Source: Mesorhizobium plurifarium (GTDB lineage: Bacteria > Pseudomonadota > Alphaproteobacteria > Rhizobiales > Rhizobiaceae). Taken from it: DNA of 64,000 nucleotides. Positions 1 through 9,419 of the stretch are shown here, piece after piece. Under the pieces are notes generated by a model, which had not been told where the DNA came from, searched no databases, and saw only the letters and a list, made by a program, of their open reading frames with translations. Where the stretch lies: positions 152,269 through 216,268 of the forward strand of contig CCNB01000034.1 of NCBI GenBank assembly GCA_000824785.1. Reading direction: 5' to 3'. A program made the translations under genes and the position numbers. Position 1 is the stretch's first letter; every line of letters starts with the position of its first letter.

Positions 1-298
1 AGCGCAACTGGCTGTCGCCGGTCACATGGTGCCAGAAGCGGCCGGGATCCTCTTTCACCCAGTCGAGATCGAGCCCGACGACGAGATGGCGCAGCGCCTC
101 GATCGCCGCGCAGCAGATTTCGTTGCCGCGGCCGATGGTGAAGGTGAGGCCATGGCCTTTCAGCGACGGGCGATCCGTGTCGAGGATGACATAGGCCGCC
201 GAATAGTCCGGATCGGGATTCATCGCGTCGGAGCCGTCGAGGCTTTGCGATGTCGGGAAGCGGAGGTCGAAGGTTCTGAGGTCTGTGATCTTGGTCAT
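1..298 (-). CDS. L-fuconate dehydratase, N-terminal part (cut by window edge)
   Basis: The frame reads leftward from an ATG at 298 and stays open to the edge, giving 99 residues that begin MTKITDLRTFDLRFPTS. This N-terminus, followed by a stretch containing GSDAMNPDPDYSAAY, resembles L-fuconate dehydratases of the enolase superfamily, which remove water from L-fuconate to give 2-keto-3-deoxy-L-fuconate in the cytoplasm. The catalytic barrel lies outside the window, so active-site residues cannot be checked. It is the last visible gene of a leftward operon that also holds the expected next enzyme, an SDR, 64 bases upstream. Family assignment is from recall of the protein family and is fairly secure given the context. 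Confidence 0.8.
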   Translation of the reverse strand, partial: MTKITDLRTFDLRFPTSQSLDGSDAMNPDPDYSAAYVILDTDRPSLKGHGLTFTIGRGNEICCAAIEALRHLVVGLDLDWVKEDPGRFWHHVTGDSQLR

Positions 299-362
299 GC
301 CTGCCTCTTAACTGGGCTGCCTCGTCGCTGGATTGCCGCCGCCGCTGCCTGCCGGAACGGCC

Positions 363-1094
363 TCAGATCGACCAACCGCCGTCGATGTTATAGGCCTGCC
401 CGGTCGTATAGGTGGCGCCGGCGAGATAGACCGCAAGGTCGGCGATCTCCTCCGGCGTGCCGATCCTGCCCATCGGCTGGCGGGCGATGAAGGCCGCTCG
501 CGCGGCCTCATAGTCGCCCTGCGCCTGCATGCGGCCCTGAAGCGAGGGGCTCTCGACAGTGCCCGGGCAGATGGCGTTGCAGCGTATGCCCTTGGCGACA
601 TAATCCGCGGCAATCGATTTGGTCAGGCCGATGACGGCGGCCTTGGTCACGCCGTAAGCAAAACGGTTCGGCACCCCTTTCGGCGCGCCGGCTACGGAGG
701 CCATGTTGATGATCGAGCCGTCGCCGCGCTCCAGCATGCCGGGCAGCACGGCGCGGATGGTGCGGATCATGGCGCGCACATTGAGGTTGAAGGCGAAGTC
801 GAGATCCTCGTCCTTCATCTCCAGGATGGAGCCGGCATGGACGAAGCCGGCGCAGTTGAACAGCACGTCGACTTGGCCGATCTCGGCGAAGGCGGATTTC
901 ACAGCCCCGTCGTTCAGCACGTCGAGCTTGCGCGTCGTGATGCCGGGCGTCCTGGCGAGCTCGGCCAGGGCCGTCTCGTTGATGTCTGTGGCGTGGACGA
1001 TGGCGCCCGCCTTGGCGAAAGCCAGCGCGCTTGCCCGTCCGATGCCCTGCGCGGCCGCCGTGACGACCACGACCTTGCCTGTGATGTCAGCCAT
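363..1094 (-). CDS. SDR oxidoreductase, probable 2-keto-3-deoxy-L-fuconate dehydrogenase
   Basis: A 243-residue classical short-chain dehydrogenase. The cofactor motif TAAAQGIGRA is at residues 12-21, NCAG at 80-83, and the Ser-Tyr-Lys set is S133, Y147 and K151 (YGVTK). D37 after the second strand favours NAD(H). In the non-phosphorylating L-fucose pathway an SDR of this type oxidises 2-keto-3-deoxy-L-fuconate to the 2,4-diketo acid; the adjacent fuconate dehydratase is the reason for choosing that substrate. The start at 1094 has GGAG 9 bases upstream. A relative in the same family is a human-type 3-hydroxybutyrate dehydrogenase, so substrate is inferred and fold is certain. Confidence 0.82.
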   Translation of the reverse strand: MADITGKVVVVTAAAQGIGRASALAFAKAGAIVHATDINETALAELARTPGITTRKLDVLNDGAVKSAFAEIGQVDVLFNCAGFVHAGSILEMKDEDLDFAFNLNVRAMIRTIRAVLPGMLERGDGSIINMASVAGAPKGVPNRFAYGVTKAAVIGLTKSIAADYVAKGIRCNAICPGTVESPSLQGRMQAQGDYEAARAAFIARQPMGRIGTPEEIADLAVYLAGATYTTGQAYNIDGGWSI

Positions 1095-1110
1095 GTTCTT
1101 GTCTCCGTGT

Positions 1111-1557
1111 TCAGCCGGGCCGTCGCTCGACGATGTAGATGTGATCCGCCGCCAACACGACCTCGTCGCGCTGATTTAGAACTTCGACGCGCTCGATGAC
1201 GCGACCCGATCCGGGCCGTTTCGGGTCATCCTCCTTGACGGCGATCGTCGTGCGCGTGCGGATCGTGTCGCCGATGAAGACCGGCTTGATGAAGCGCAGC
1301 CGGTCATAGCCATAGGAGAAGGCGACCGGGTTGATGACGCTCGCCGTCAGCCCGACGCCGACCGAGAAGACCAGCGTGCCATGCGCGATGCGCTGGCCGA
1401 AGGGCGTCGTCTTCATGAACTCGGCGTCCATGTGATGCGGAAAGAAATCGCCGGTATGGCCGGCATGGACGATGAAGTCGGTCTCGGTGATCGTGCGGCC
1501 GCTGGTGAGGCGCGACGAGCCGATCTCATAGTCCTCGAAATAGGTGGTCTGTTCCAT
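1111..1557 (-). CDS. MaoC-family dehydratase-like protein
   Basis: A 148-residue single hot-dog domain of the MaoC/R-hydratase family. Such enzymes hydrate or dehydrate enoyl-CoA or similar acids using an Asp-His pair; here candidates lie in GHTGDFFPHH near residues 33-42. A block reading FSYGYDRLRFIKPVF recurs almost unchanged in a second MaoC protein at 17644-18195, so the two are paralogues in neighbouring operons. The gene sits between the Gfo/Idh/MocA gene (8 bases away) and the SDR in the fuconate operon. No CoA chemistry is expected in the textbook L-fucose route, so its substrate is unclear and it may serve a side branch. Confidence 0.8.
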   Translation of the reverse strand: MEQTTYFEDYEIGSSRLTSGRTITETDFIVHAGHTGDFFPHHMDAEFMKTTPFGQRIAHGTLVFSVGVGLTASVINPVAFSYGYDRLRFIKPVFIGDTIRTRTTIAVKEDDPKRPGSGRVIERVEVLNQRDEVVLAADHIYIVERRPG

Positions 1558-1565
1558 GTCCTGCC

Positions 1566-2639
1566 TTACGGCTTTGCGGCCAGCGGCGTCGCCGGCGCGT
1601 CGCTCGATTTATAGGCGGCCTCGACCAGCGCCATGGTGTGCCAGGCGTCCTCGACGGAGCTGGCCAGCTCGGCGTCCTCACCGGACGCGAAGCGCTGAAC
1701 ATTCGCCATGCGGCCGACAAAGGCATCGGGGAACCATTCGCCGGCGAGCGGGACGGTGACCCAGTCCGAGCCGCCTTTCGGATGGATTTCCAGAATGTCC
1801 GGTTCGCCGCGCGGATAGTCGAGATTGAGGCCGAGCTTGACATAGGCAGCGCCCTCGGTGCCGCAGATGCGGAACTCGCAGGCCTGGTAGCGGCGGCCGA
1901 ATTTGTGGTCGTGGTTGATCGACAGCCCGCAGCGCACCGTATCGCCATAGTCGAGGATGGCGCTGGTGCGGGTCTGCGCGACCTTGTGGTTGGGATGGCC
2001 GAGCGTCTTGGCATGCACGCCGAGCGGATTGCCGAGAAGCTGGCGGATCAGGTCGAGATAGTGGATCGAGTGCATGGCGATCTCGACGCGCGGCGCCTTG
2101 AGCAGGAATTCCCAAAGCTGCCAGGGCGTGTCGAGCGCCAGAAGCGCGTCGAAATCGACGACCTCGCCCAGCCATCCACGGGCGATGGCATCCTTCAGCG
2201 CCAGCATCATCGGCGCGAAGCGGAGCTGGAAATTGACCGCCGCCTTGAGTTGCTTGGCGCGGCAGATTTCCAGTATCTCGGTCGCCTCGCCGAGATAATT
2301 GCCCATCGGCTTCTGGATCAGCGCCACCGCGCCATCGGGCAGCGCCTTCAGCACCTCGGCATGCCGGCCCGGCGGCGTCGCGAGATCGAAGATTGCGTCC
2401 TTCACCGCCGCTGCCTCTTCGACCGAACGGAATGCCGTGACGCCCCATGTCTCGGCAAGTTTTTGCGCCTTGGCCTGGTCCGGATCGTAGAGGCCGGCAA
2501 CCGGAAATCCTGCCTTCTTGTAGGCGGGAAAATGGGCGTCGCCGACAATCGAGCCGGCGCCGAAAGTGACGATCGGACGCGGCTTCGAGGGCTTGGGCCA
2601 GGACTGTACCAGTGATGCCGGATCGAAGGCGTCAGTCAT
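1566..2639 (-). CDS. Gfo/Idh/MocA-family oxidoreductase
   Basis: A 357-residue NAD(P)-dependent sugar or inositol-type dehydrogenase. The Rossmann segment contains GAGSIVGDAHF near the N-terminus and LIQKPMG carries the family lysine (usually EKP, here QKP). The second half is the alpha/beta substrate domain. I start at the ATG at 2639, not a frame opening 12 codons upstream, because it gives the MTDAF start and an 8-base overlap with the stop of the mutarotase gene, typical of translational coupling. In this operon it may oxidise the incoming sugar to its lactone, ahead of the lactonase at 9420, but that substrate is inferred. Confidence 0.82.
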   Translation of the reverse strand: MTDAFDPASLVQSWPKPSKPRPIVTFGAGSIVGDAHFPAYKKAGFPVAGLYDPDQAKAQKLAETWGVTAFRSVEEAAAVKDAIFDLATPPGRHAEVLKALPDGAVALIQKPMGNYLGEATEILEICRAKQLKAAVNFQLRFAPMMLALKDAIARGWLGEVVDFDALLALDTPWQLWEFLLKAPRVEIAMHSIHYLDLIRQLLGNPLGVHAKTLGHPNHKVAQTRTSAILDYGDTVRCGLSINHDHKFGRRYQACEFRICGTEGAAYVKLGLNLDYPRGEPDILEIHPKGGSDWVTVPLAGEWFPDAFVGRMANVQRFASGEDAELASSVEDAWHTMALVEAAYKSSDAPATPLAAKP

Positions 2640-2961
2640 GATGGAAGACCTCGTCCATCGTCGCCCACCACTCACCTTCCTTGCGCGTTTCCAGCGGCTC
2701 CTGGCAGGGCATGCAGACAGACCACCATTCCTGCGTCTTCGGATCGGCGGCCATCTTGGCCATGTCGGCGGCGTAGTCGCTGCCGTGATACTCGAAATAG
2801 GAGAACAGCAGGTTCTCCGGCCGCTTCAGGTAGATCGAATAGTTCTTGATGTTGCAGGCCGAGATCATGGTCAGCACGTCCGGCCAGACGGCGGCGTGAA
2901 GGCGGACATATTCCTCGACCTTCTCGGGCTTCAGCCCGAGCACCATTCCCATGCGCTGCAT
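2632..2961 (-). CDS. L-rhamnose/L-fucose mutarotase family protein
   Basis: A 109-residue protein of the RhaM type (about 104 residues in E. coli), a dimeric ferredoxin-like fold that interconverts sugar anomers in the cytoplasm. H22 in RLHAAVWPDV matches the catalytic histidine of RhaM, and the C-terminal half keeps the Trp-rich region (EWWSVC, EWWATMDEVFH). Members of this family, not the FucU family, accompany the oxidative L-fucose pathway in several bacteria, which fits the dehydratase, SDR and lactonase here. It lies 10 bases after the enolase-superfamily gene and overlaps the next gene by 8 bases. Confidence 0.87.
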   Translation of the reverse strand: MQRMGMVLGLKPEKVEEYVRLHAAVWPDVLTMISACNIKNYSIYLKRPENLLFSYFEYHGSDYAADMAKMAADPKTQEWWSVCMPCQEPLETRKEGEWWATMDEVFHHD

Positions 2962-2971
2962 ATCCGCCTCC

Positions 2972-4084
2972 CTATTTCACGATCGCCGTGGTGAATTCGG
3001 CGATGCTTCTTGCCTTGACCGCGTCCCAGTCCCAGTCGATGCCGATGCCGGGCTCGCTGGGCGCCAGCGCATGGCCATTCTCGATGCGCATCTTGGCGCC
3101 CGTCAACTCATCGAGCTGCGGAATATACTCGACATATTTGCCGTTCTGGATGGCGCAGACCAGGCTGACATGCAACTCCATCAGGAAATGCGGGCAGACC
3201 GGCATGTCGAAGGCTTCCGCCGCATGCGCGACTTTCAGCCATGGCGTGATGCCGCCGATGCGGCCGACATCGACCTGGATGATGCTGGCGCCGCCCTTCT
3301 GCATGTACTCGCGGAAATGCCTGATCGAATAGAGCGACTCGCCGACCGCGATCGGCGTCGCGGTCGAATTCGATAGCCGCACATGGCCGTCTATGTCGTC
3401 GGCCGGCAGCGGCTCCTCGATCCAGGCGAGATCGAGCTCGCGCAGCCGCTCGGCGCGGCGGATCGCCTCGTCGACGGAAAAGCCCTGGTTGCAGTCGGTC
3501 ATGATCTCATAGCCGTCGCCGAGCGCCTTTCGCACCGCCGACAGCCGCGAGAAATCCTCCGAGCCATGCGGCTTGCCGATCTTGACCTTCGAGCCGGTAA
3601 AGCCCTTGGCCTTCGCTTCCAGCGCATCGTCGACCAGTGCCTGCGTATCGATATGCAGCCAGCCGCCCTCTGTCGTATAGAGCGGGCAGCGGTCCTTGGC
3701 GCCGCCGGCGAGCTTCCAGAGCGGCAGGTTCTGTTTTCTTGCCCGCAAATCCCAAAGCGCCGTATCGATCGCGGCGAGCGCGATCGCGGTCATAGCGCCG
3801 ATCGTGGTGGCGTGGGTGGCGAATTCGAGCTCGTGCCAGATCGCCTCGATCTGGTCGGCGTCGCGGCCGATCAGGCGCGGCGCGAGATGGTCGGCGAGAA
3901 GCCGCATCACCGAGGAACCGCCGGTGCCGATCGTGTAGCTGTAGCCGGTGCCGGTCGCGCCGTCGGAATCGGTGATGGTGACGATCGGCGTCTCCTGGCT
4001 GACGAAGCTCTGGATGGCGTCGGTGCGCTTGACCTTCGGCACGAGGTCGACCATGCGCAGTTCGATTTTCTCGATTTTCGCCAT
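2972..4084 (-). CDS. Enolase-superfamily (mandelate racemase/muconate lactonizing type) enzyme
   Basis: A 370-residue enolase-superfamily protein with a complete active site: K166-x-K168 (SKVKIG), metal ligands D197 (TDCNQG), E223 (WIEEP) and E249 (VGES), D272 and H299 (CPHF). The Lys pair plus the His-Asp dyad place it in the mandelate racemase subgroup, which abstracts a proton alpha to a carboxylate and usually dehydrates a sugar acid. It is separate from the fuconate dehydratase at the left edge, so the operon encodes two acid-sugar dehydratases and may process more than one aldonate. It starts 2 bases after the ATPase gene stops. Confidence 0.87.
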   Translation of the reverse strand: MAKIEKIELRMVDLVPKVKRTDAIQSFVSQETPIVTITDSDGATGTGYSYTIGTGGSSVMRLLADHLAPRLIGRDADQIEAIWHELEFATHATTIGAMTAIALAAIDTALWDLRARKQNLPLWKLAGGAKDRCPLYTTEGGWLHIDTQALVDDALEAKAKGFTGSKVKIGKPHGSEDFSRLSAVRKALGDGYEIMTDCNQGFSVDEAIRRAERLRELDLAWIEEPLPADDIDGHVRLSNSTATPIAVGESLYSIRHFREYMQKGGASIIQVDVGRIGGITPWLKVAHAAEAFDMPVCPHFLMELHVSLVCAIQNGKYVEYIPQLDELTGAKMRIENGHALAPSEPGIGIDWDWDAVKARSIAEFTTAIVK

Positions 4085-4086
4085 GC

Positions 4087-5184
<1,098 letters not shown>

Positions 5185-5189
5185 GCAGT

Positions 5190-6056
5190 TCAACCTTTCA
5201 CCGCGCCGGAGGTGAGGCCGCCGACGAGATGTTTCTGGACGATGTAGGTGAGGGTCAGCGCCGGGATGATCATCACCACGGCCAGTGCGCACATGCCGCG
5301 CCAGTCGATGGTGAACTCGGCCGTGTAGTCGAGCAGCCCGACGGGCAGCGTCTTGGAGTTGACGGAGCGAGTCAGTTGCGAAGCCAGCGCGAACTCGTTC
5401 CAGCAGGTGAGGAAGGCGAAGATCGCCGCCGAGGCGATGCCGGGACGCGCCAGCGGGAATTCGACCTGCCAGAAGGCCTGCCAGCGCGTGCAGCCGTCGA
5501 TCTGCGCGGCCTCGGCCAAGTCCTTCGGCACCTGGCGGAAGAAGCCGTCGATCAGCCAGATGGTGAAAGGCACGTTGAGCGCGACATAGGCGAGGATCAT
5601 GCCGATATGGGTGTCGATGATGCCCAGCCGCACATAGAGGAAGAACAGCGGCAGCGACAGCGCGATGCCGGGCACGGTGCGCGTCAGCATCAGGCCGAGG
5701 AACATGCCCGACTTGCCGCGAAAGCGGTAGCGCGCGAAGGCGTAGCCGCCGGCCATGCCGATCGCCACTGCGATCACCGTCGAGGTGACCGAGATGATCA
5801 GCGAATTGCGGAAATAGTCGAGCACCGGAATGCCGCCTTTGCCGATGCCGCTGAACATGGCGATGTAAGCGTCGAAAGACAGTTCCTGCGGAATCCAGAC
5901 CGGCGGCTTCGCCATGATCTCGACCGTGGGCCTGAGCGACGACAGCACGATCCAGATACCCGGCAGGCAGATGACGAACATGGCGAGGAACAGGCCGACG
6001 CGGTGCGCGACGGTCAGCGCGCGGCGCGTGAGGCGGGCGGAGGCGTTCTCGTCCAT
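5190..6056 (-). CDS. Carbohydrate ABC transporter permease (MalG type)
   Basis: A 288-residue inner-membrane protein with about six hydrophobic spans and the EAA loop that docks on the ATPase (AEAAQIDGCTRWQAFWQVEFPLARPG, seen in the second half as EAAQIDGC followed by PLARPG). This is the CUT1 family partner that follows the MalF-type protein. ATG at 6056 was chosen over a longer frame because the added 52 residues are Arg-rich read-through of the upstream permease. Only 2 bases separate it from the upstream permease stop, so the two are co-translated. Confidence 0.92.
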   Translation of the reverse strand: MDENASARLTRRALTVAHRVGLFLAMFVICLPGIWIVLSSLRPTVEIMAKPPVWIPQELSFDAYIAMFSGIGKGGIPVLDYFRNSLIISVTSTVIAVAIGMAGGYAFARYRFRGKSGMFLGLMLTRTVPGIALSLPLFFLYVRLGIIDTHIGMILAYVALNVPFTIWLIDGFFRQVPKDLAEAAQIDGCTRWQAFWQVEFPLARPGIASAAIFAFLTCWNEFALASQLTRSVNSKTLPVGLLDYTAEFTIDWRGMCALAVVMIIPALTLTYIVQKHLVGGLTSGAVKG

Positions 6057-6058
6057 TC

Positions 6059-6955
6059 TCACCACTCCGCGCCGATCTGCGCGCGCGCCGCGGCGAGCTT
6101 GTTGTAGAAATAGACGGTGAAGGCGATCGACAGCAGGATCGAGAAATAGGCCATGGCGTTGGCGAGGCCCATGCGGGCGTCGCTGTAGGCGGTGCGCCCC
6201 ACCAGCGTCCACAACAGCTCGGTGCGGCCGGCGGGGCCGCCATCGGTCATGATCTTGACGATGTCATAGGCGCGCGCGACGTCGAGCGAGCGGATCGTCA
6301 TGGCGATGTAGGCGAAGGGCATGACGAAGGGCCAGGTCACATAGCGAAAGGTCTGCCAGGGCGTGCAGCCGTCGACGCGCGCCGCCTCGATCGGCTCCTT
6401 GGGCATGGCGAGCAGCCCTGCCAGGATCAGGATGGCGAAGATCGAGGTCGACGACCAGATTTCGGCGATCGAGATGGCGATGAAGGCGAGATGGCCTTCG
6501 ATCAGCCACGGGATGGCGTCCTGCGTGATGCCCAGCGACTGCAGCGCGTTGTTCACCAGGCCGATATTGTCGTTGAACATGAATTTGAACTGGAAGCCGA
6601 CGAGGATCGGCGAGAACATCATCGGGAACATCATCAGCGTGCGCAGGATGCGCTGGCCGCGCGTCGCCTTCTCGACCAGCATGGCCAGGCCGAGGCCGAG
6701 CAGCATTTCGAGGTTGAGCGCGATGGTGAGCAGCAGAACGGTGCGGCCGAAGGCCCACCAGAAATCCGCATTGGACAGGATCGAGAGATAGTTCCTGACG
6801 CCGACGAAGACGAAGAACGTCTCAGGCCGCGTCAGCCGGAAGGGCGTGAAGCTGGAATAGAGGGACAGGATCAACGGCAGCACCACCACCGCCGCCAGCA
6901 CGATGATGGCCGGGAGCAGCAGCAGGAACGGCGCGGATGGCTTGAAGCCCTTCAT
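6059..6955 (-). CDS. Carbohydrate ABC transporter permease (MalF type)
   Basis: A 298-residue inner-membrane permease of the CUT1 family. Hydrophobic spans start at residue 10 (FLLLLPAIIVLAAVVV) and the EAA loop reads EAARVDGCTPWQTF followed by WPFVMPF. It pairs with the next permease to form the translocation path. ATG at 6955 (MKGFKPSAPF) is preferred to the longer frame; AGGA lies about 6 bases before it. The gene follows the binding-protein gene after about 130 bases, a common place for partial transcription read-through, though I see no clear terminator there. Confidence 0.91.
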   Translation of the reverse strand: MKGFKPSAPFLLLLPAIIVLAAVVVLPLILSLYSSFTPFRLTRPETFFVFVGVRNYLSILSNADFWWAFGRTVLLLTIALNLEMLLGLGLAMLVEKATRGQRILRTLMMFPMMFSPILVGFQFKFMFNDNIGLVNNALQSLGITQDAIPWLIEGHLAFIAISIAEIWSSTSIFAILILAGLLAMPKEPIEAARVDGCTPWQTFRYVTWPFVMPFAYIAMTIRSLDVARAYDIVKIMTDGGPAGRTELLWTLVGRTAYSDARMGLANAMAYFSILLSIAFTVYFYNKLAAARAQIGAEW

Positions 6956-7084
6956 CAGGATCCTGTCAGGTTTTGCATCAAACTTCGTTCCGCCATGGGC
7001 AAGGGCCCGGCCGGAACGGAAAGGCCGGTAGCGGCAAGTCGCCTCCCCCATTGGCGGCGGGGGAGGCGGCCTTGAAAGCTATCG

Positions 7085-8401
7085 TCAGAGCTTGCCGGCG
7101 TCCTGGAGGATCTGCGTCGCCTTGGCGGCGGCCTCGTCCAGGGCCTGCTTGGACGTCTTGTCGCCGAGGATCGCCGCCTGCAGCTCGGGGTAGACGGCGT
7201 TCGAGATCTCGATCCACTCAGGCGTCTGCGGCACGGCGAAGGCGTGCTTGGCTTCCTCCTGGAAGGCAGCCAGAACCTCCTTCTTGTACGGATCGTTCTC
7301 GGCCTGCTTCAGGTCCCAGTCCCAGACCGCGGTGCGGGTCGGCAGCGGCCCGGCGGCGGCTTCCAGCTTCTGGCTGTCCTCATTGGTCAGCCACCAGACG
7401 AGCGAGGCCGCGGCTTCCTTGTTGGCGCAGTTCTCGGTCACCGAGAAGCCGTGGAAACCCGACCAGCCGGTACGCACCCCGGCAGACCCCTTGGGCGCGA
7501 CCTTCACGCCGACATTGCCGGCGACCTTCGACGACTTCGGGTCGTTGAAGAAGCCGGCCCAGCCCGGCCAGTCGAGGTTGATGGCGACGGTGCCGGAGGC
7601 GAAGCCCTGGCCGAGATCGTCCCACAGGTAATTGGTGGTGCCGGCCGGCACGGCCTTGGCCTTGTAGAGATTGACGAACCAGTCGAGCGCGCGGATGCCG
7701 GCCTCGGAGTTGAACACGGGCTTGCCGTCCTTGTCGAGGTATTCGCCGCCCTCGGCGACCACCATCTCATAGAAACGGCCGTTGATCGCCTCTTCCTTGC
7801 CGGCGAACTGCGTGCCGTAGAAATTCGGCGGGTTGGCGAAGAACTCGGCCTGGTCGGTGACCTCTTTCCAGGTGTCCGGCGGCGCGAGGTCATAGCCGTA
7901 TTTGGCCTTGAACTTGGTCTTGTTGTCGGCGTTCTCGTAGAGGCTCTTCTGGTAGTAGAGCGCCGAGACGTCGAACTGGGCGCGTGGCAGCATCTCCAGC
8001 TTGCCGTCGATGGTCGCGGCCTTGATGGTCGACGGCACGAAAGCGTCGATCTCTTCCTTTGGAAGCAGCTTGCTGAGGTCGGTGTACAGGCTCGTATATT
8101 GCGGCGCGAAGGACGAATGGTTCCAGCCGACGCACCAGTTGGTGCTGCCCGAGGCGATGTCGGACTTCAGTTCCTTGTCGATGTCGAAGCCGTTCTTCTT
8201 GGTCAGGATGTTGACCTTGGCGCCGGTCGCCTTCTCCCATTCGGGGATGCGCTCGTAGAGCTTTTCATATTGCTGGCCGCCGATCAGCTTCACGTCGATC
8301 GTCACGCCCGGAAATTTGCCGGGCAGATCGGCCGAAAAAGCGGTGCCGCTCAGCAACAGGCCAGCCAGGCCGGCGGAAATGCCTAGAACCAGTCTCGTCA
8401 T
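7085..8401 (-). CDS. ABC transporter extracellular solute-binding protein (family 1)
   Basis: A 438-residue periplasmic binding protein of the sugar-binding cluster. The signal peptide MTRLVLGISAGLAGLLLSG ends near AFSA, with cleavage before DLPGKFPG. Internal features such as NINGRFYEM-like and GWSGFHGF segments fit the oligosaccharide/monosaccharide-binding group. It is the first gene of the leftward operon, so it captures the substrate in the periplasm for the permeases and ATPase that follow. The promoter must lie in the 165 bases shared with the divergent IclR gene. The ligand is not readable from sequence; the operon content suggests L-fucose or a related deoxysugar or its acid. Confidence 0.92.
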   Translation of the reverse strand: MTRLVLGISAGLAGLLLSGTAFSADLPGKFPGVTIDVKLIGGQQYEKLYERIPEWEKATGAKVNILTKKNGFDIDKELKSDIASGSTNWCVGWNHSSFAPQYTSLYTDLSKLLPKEEIDAFVPSTIKAATIDGKLEMLPRAQFDVSALYYQKSLYENADNKTKFKAKYGYDLAPPDTWKEVTDQAEFFANPPNFYGTQFAGKEEAINGRFYEMVVAEGGEYLDKDGKPVFNSEAGIRALDWFVNLYKAKAVPAGTTNYLWDDLGQGFASGTVAINLDWPGWAGFFNDPKSSKVAGNVGVKVAPKGSAGVRTGWSGFHGFSVTENCANKEAAASLVWWLTNEDSQKLEAAAGPLPTRTAVWDWDLKQAENDPYKKEVLAAFQEEAKHAFAVPQTPEWIEISNAVYPELQAAILGDKTSKQALDEAAAKATQILQDAGKL

Positions 8402-8566
8402 GTTCTCCTCCCATGGGCTCGCAGCGACAGCGCGCCGACTGCGCGACCGATCGCTTAAGCTTCATTCATATGCAAATAGCATTTTCATTCCCGGGTCAAG
8501 GCGATTATGCTTTCCGCCGAATGAAGTTCATGCATATATGCAGAGCGAAATTCACTGGAGGGGCTG
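8402..8566. promoter_or_regulatory. Divergent promoter region with A+T-rich dyad, probable IclR target
   Basis: This 165-base gap separates the binding-protein gene (leftward) from the IclR gene (rightward) and is clearly more A+T-rich than its surroundings. It holds a perfect 12-base palindrome TGCATATATGCA at 8531-8542 and a related sequence TTCATATGCAAATAG-like (CATTCATATGCAAATAG) at 8464-8480, placed so that either could block or activate both promoters. Autoregulation and control of the neighbouring operon is the usual arrangement for IclR regulators. No footprint evidence; inferred from position and symmetry. Confidence 0.5.
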
Positions 8567-9355
8567 GTGGCAGAGGAAGAAGACGGGGACCGCTACCGCG
8601 CGCCGGCGCTGGACAAGGGGCTGGACATTCTCGAATTGCTGTCGGGCGTGGATGGCGGGCTGACCCAGGCCGAGATCGCCAAGCGGCTCGACCGCAGCCC
8701 GAACGAGTTCTACCGTATGCTCGACCGCCTGGTGCGGCGCGGCTATGTCACCAAGATCGACGGCGACCGCTATTCGCTGACGCTCAAGCTCTTCGGGCTG
8801 GCGCAATTGCACGCGCCGGTGCGGCGGCTCGTCTCCTACGCGACGCCGATCATGCGCGAGCTCGCCGAAACCTCATGGCAGGCCAATCAATTGGTCGTGT
8901 TCGACCGCGGCGCCGCCGTGGTCATCGCGCAGCAGGAGGCGCCGCGCTACTGGGGCATCTCGATCCGCGTCGGCTCGCATATCAGCCTGTTCGATACCGG
9001 CTCGGGCCATGTGCTGCTCGCCTTCCGCTCGCCGGAAGAGCGCAAGATGATGATCGCCGAGCATCTGCAGAGCACCGAGCAGCTCAATCTGACGCCGGAG
9101 TTCTTCGCCCGCCTCGACCAGGTGCGCGACCGCGGCTACGAGATGATGGCCTCGCTACAGACCGCCGGCGTCTACAACCTTTCGACGCCTGTGCTCGGAC
9201 CCGACGGCAGGGCGATTGCGGCGCTGACCATCCCCTACATCACGCTGGTCAACGCGCCCACGGCGCCGGACATCACGCTGACGATTCGGCATCTGCAAGG
9301 CGCCGCCGCAAGGTTGTCGCAGCTTGCCGGATCGGATGTACCGCAATCCTCATGA
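8567..9355 (+). CDS. IclR-family transcriptional regulator
   Basis: A 262-residue regulator. An N-terminal winged helix-turn-helix is seen at about residues 18-70 (GLDILELL, then TQAEIAKRLDRSPNEFYRML), and a C-terminal GAF-like effector domain follows, with the family region SRVGS-like IRVGSHISLFDTGSG. I chose GTG at 8567 because TGGAGGGG lies just before it and the protein then has the usual IclR length. It is divergent from the sugar importer operon and 64 bases upstream of the lactonase gene, so it very likely controls this locus in response to a pathway intermediate. Confidence 0.9.
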   Translation: MAEEEDGDRYRAPALDKGLDILELLSGVDGGLTQAEIAKRLDRSPNEFYRMLDRLVRRGYVTKIDGDRYSLTLKLFGLAQLHAPVRRLVSYATPIMRELAETSWQANQLVVFDRGAAVVIAQQEAPRYWGISIRVGSHISLFDTGSGHVLLAFRSPEERKMMIAEHLQSTEQLNLTPEFFARLDQVRDRGYEMMASLQTAGVYNLSTPVLGPDGRAIAALTIPYITLVNAPTAPDITLTIRHLQGAAARLSQLAGSDVPQSS

Positions 9356-9419
9356 TTTCTTATTTGAATAATGGATTTTTAGGCGAGATAGTGCTGGCGC
9401 AACGGGAGGAGACGTCGCC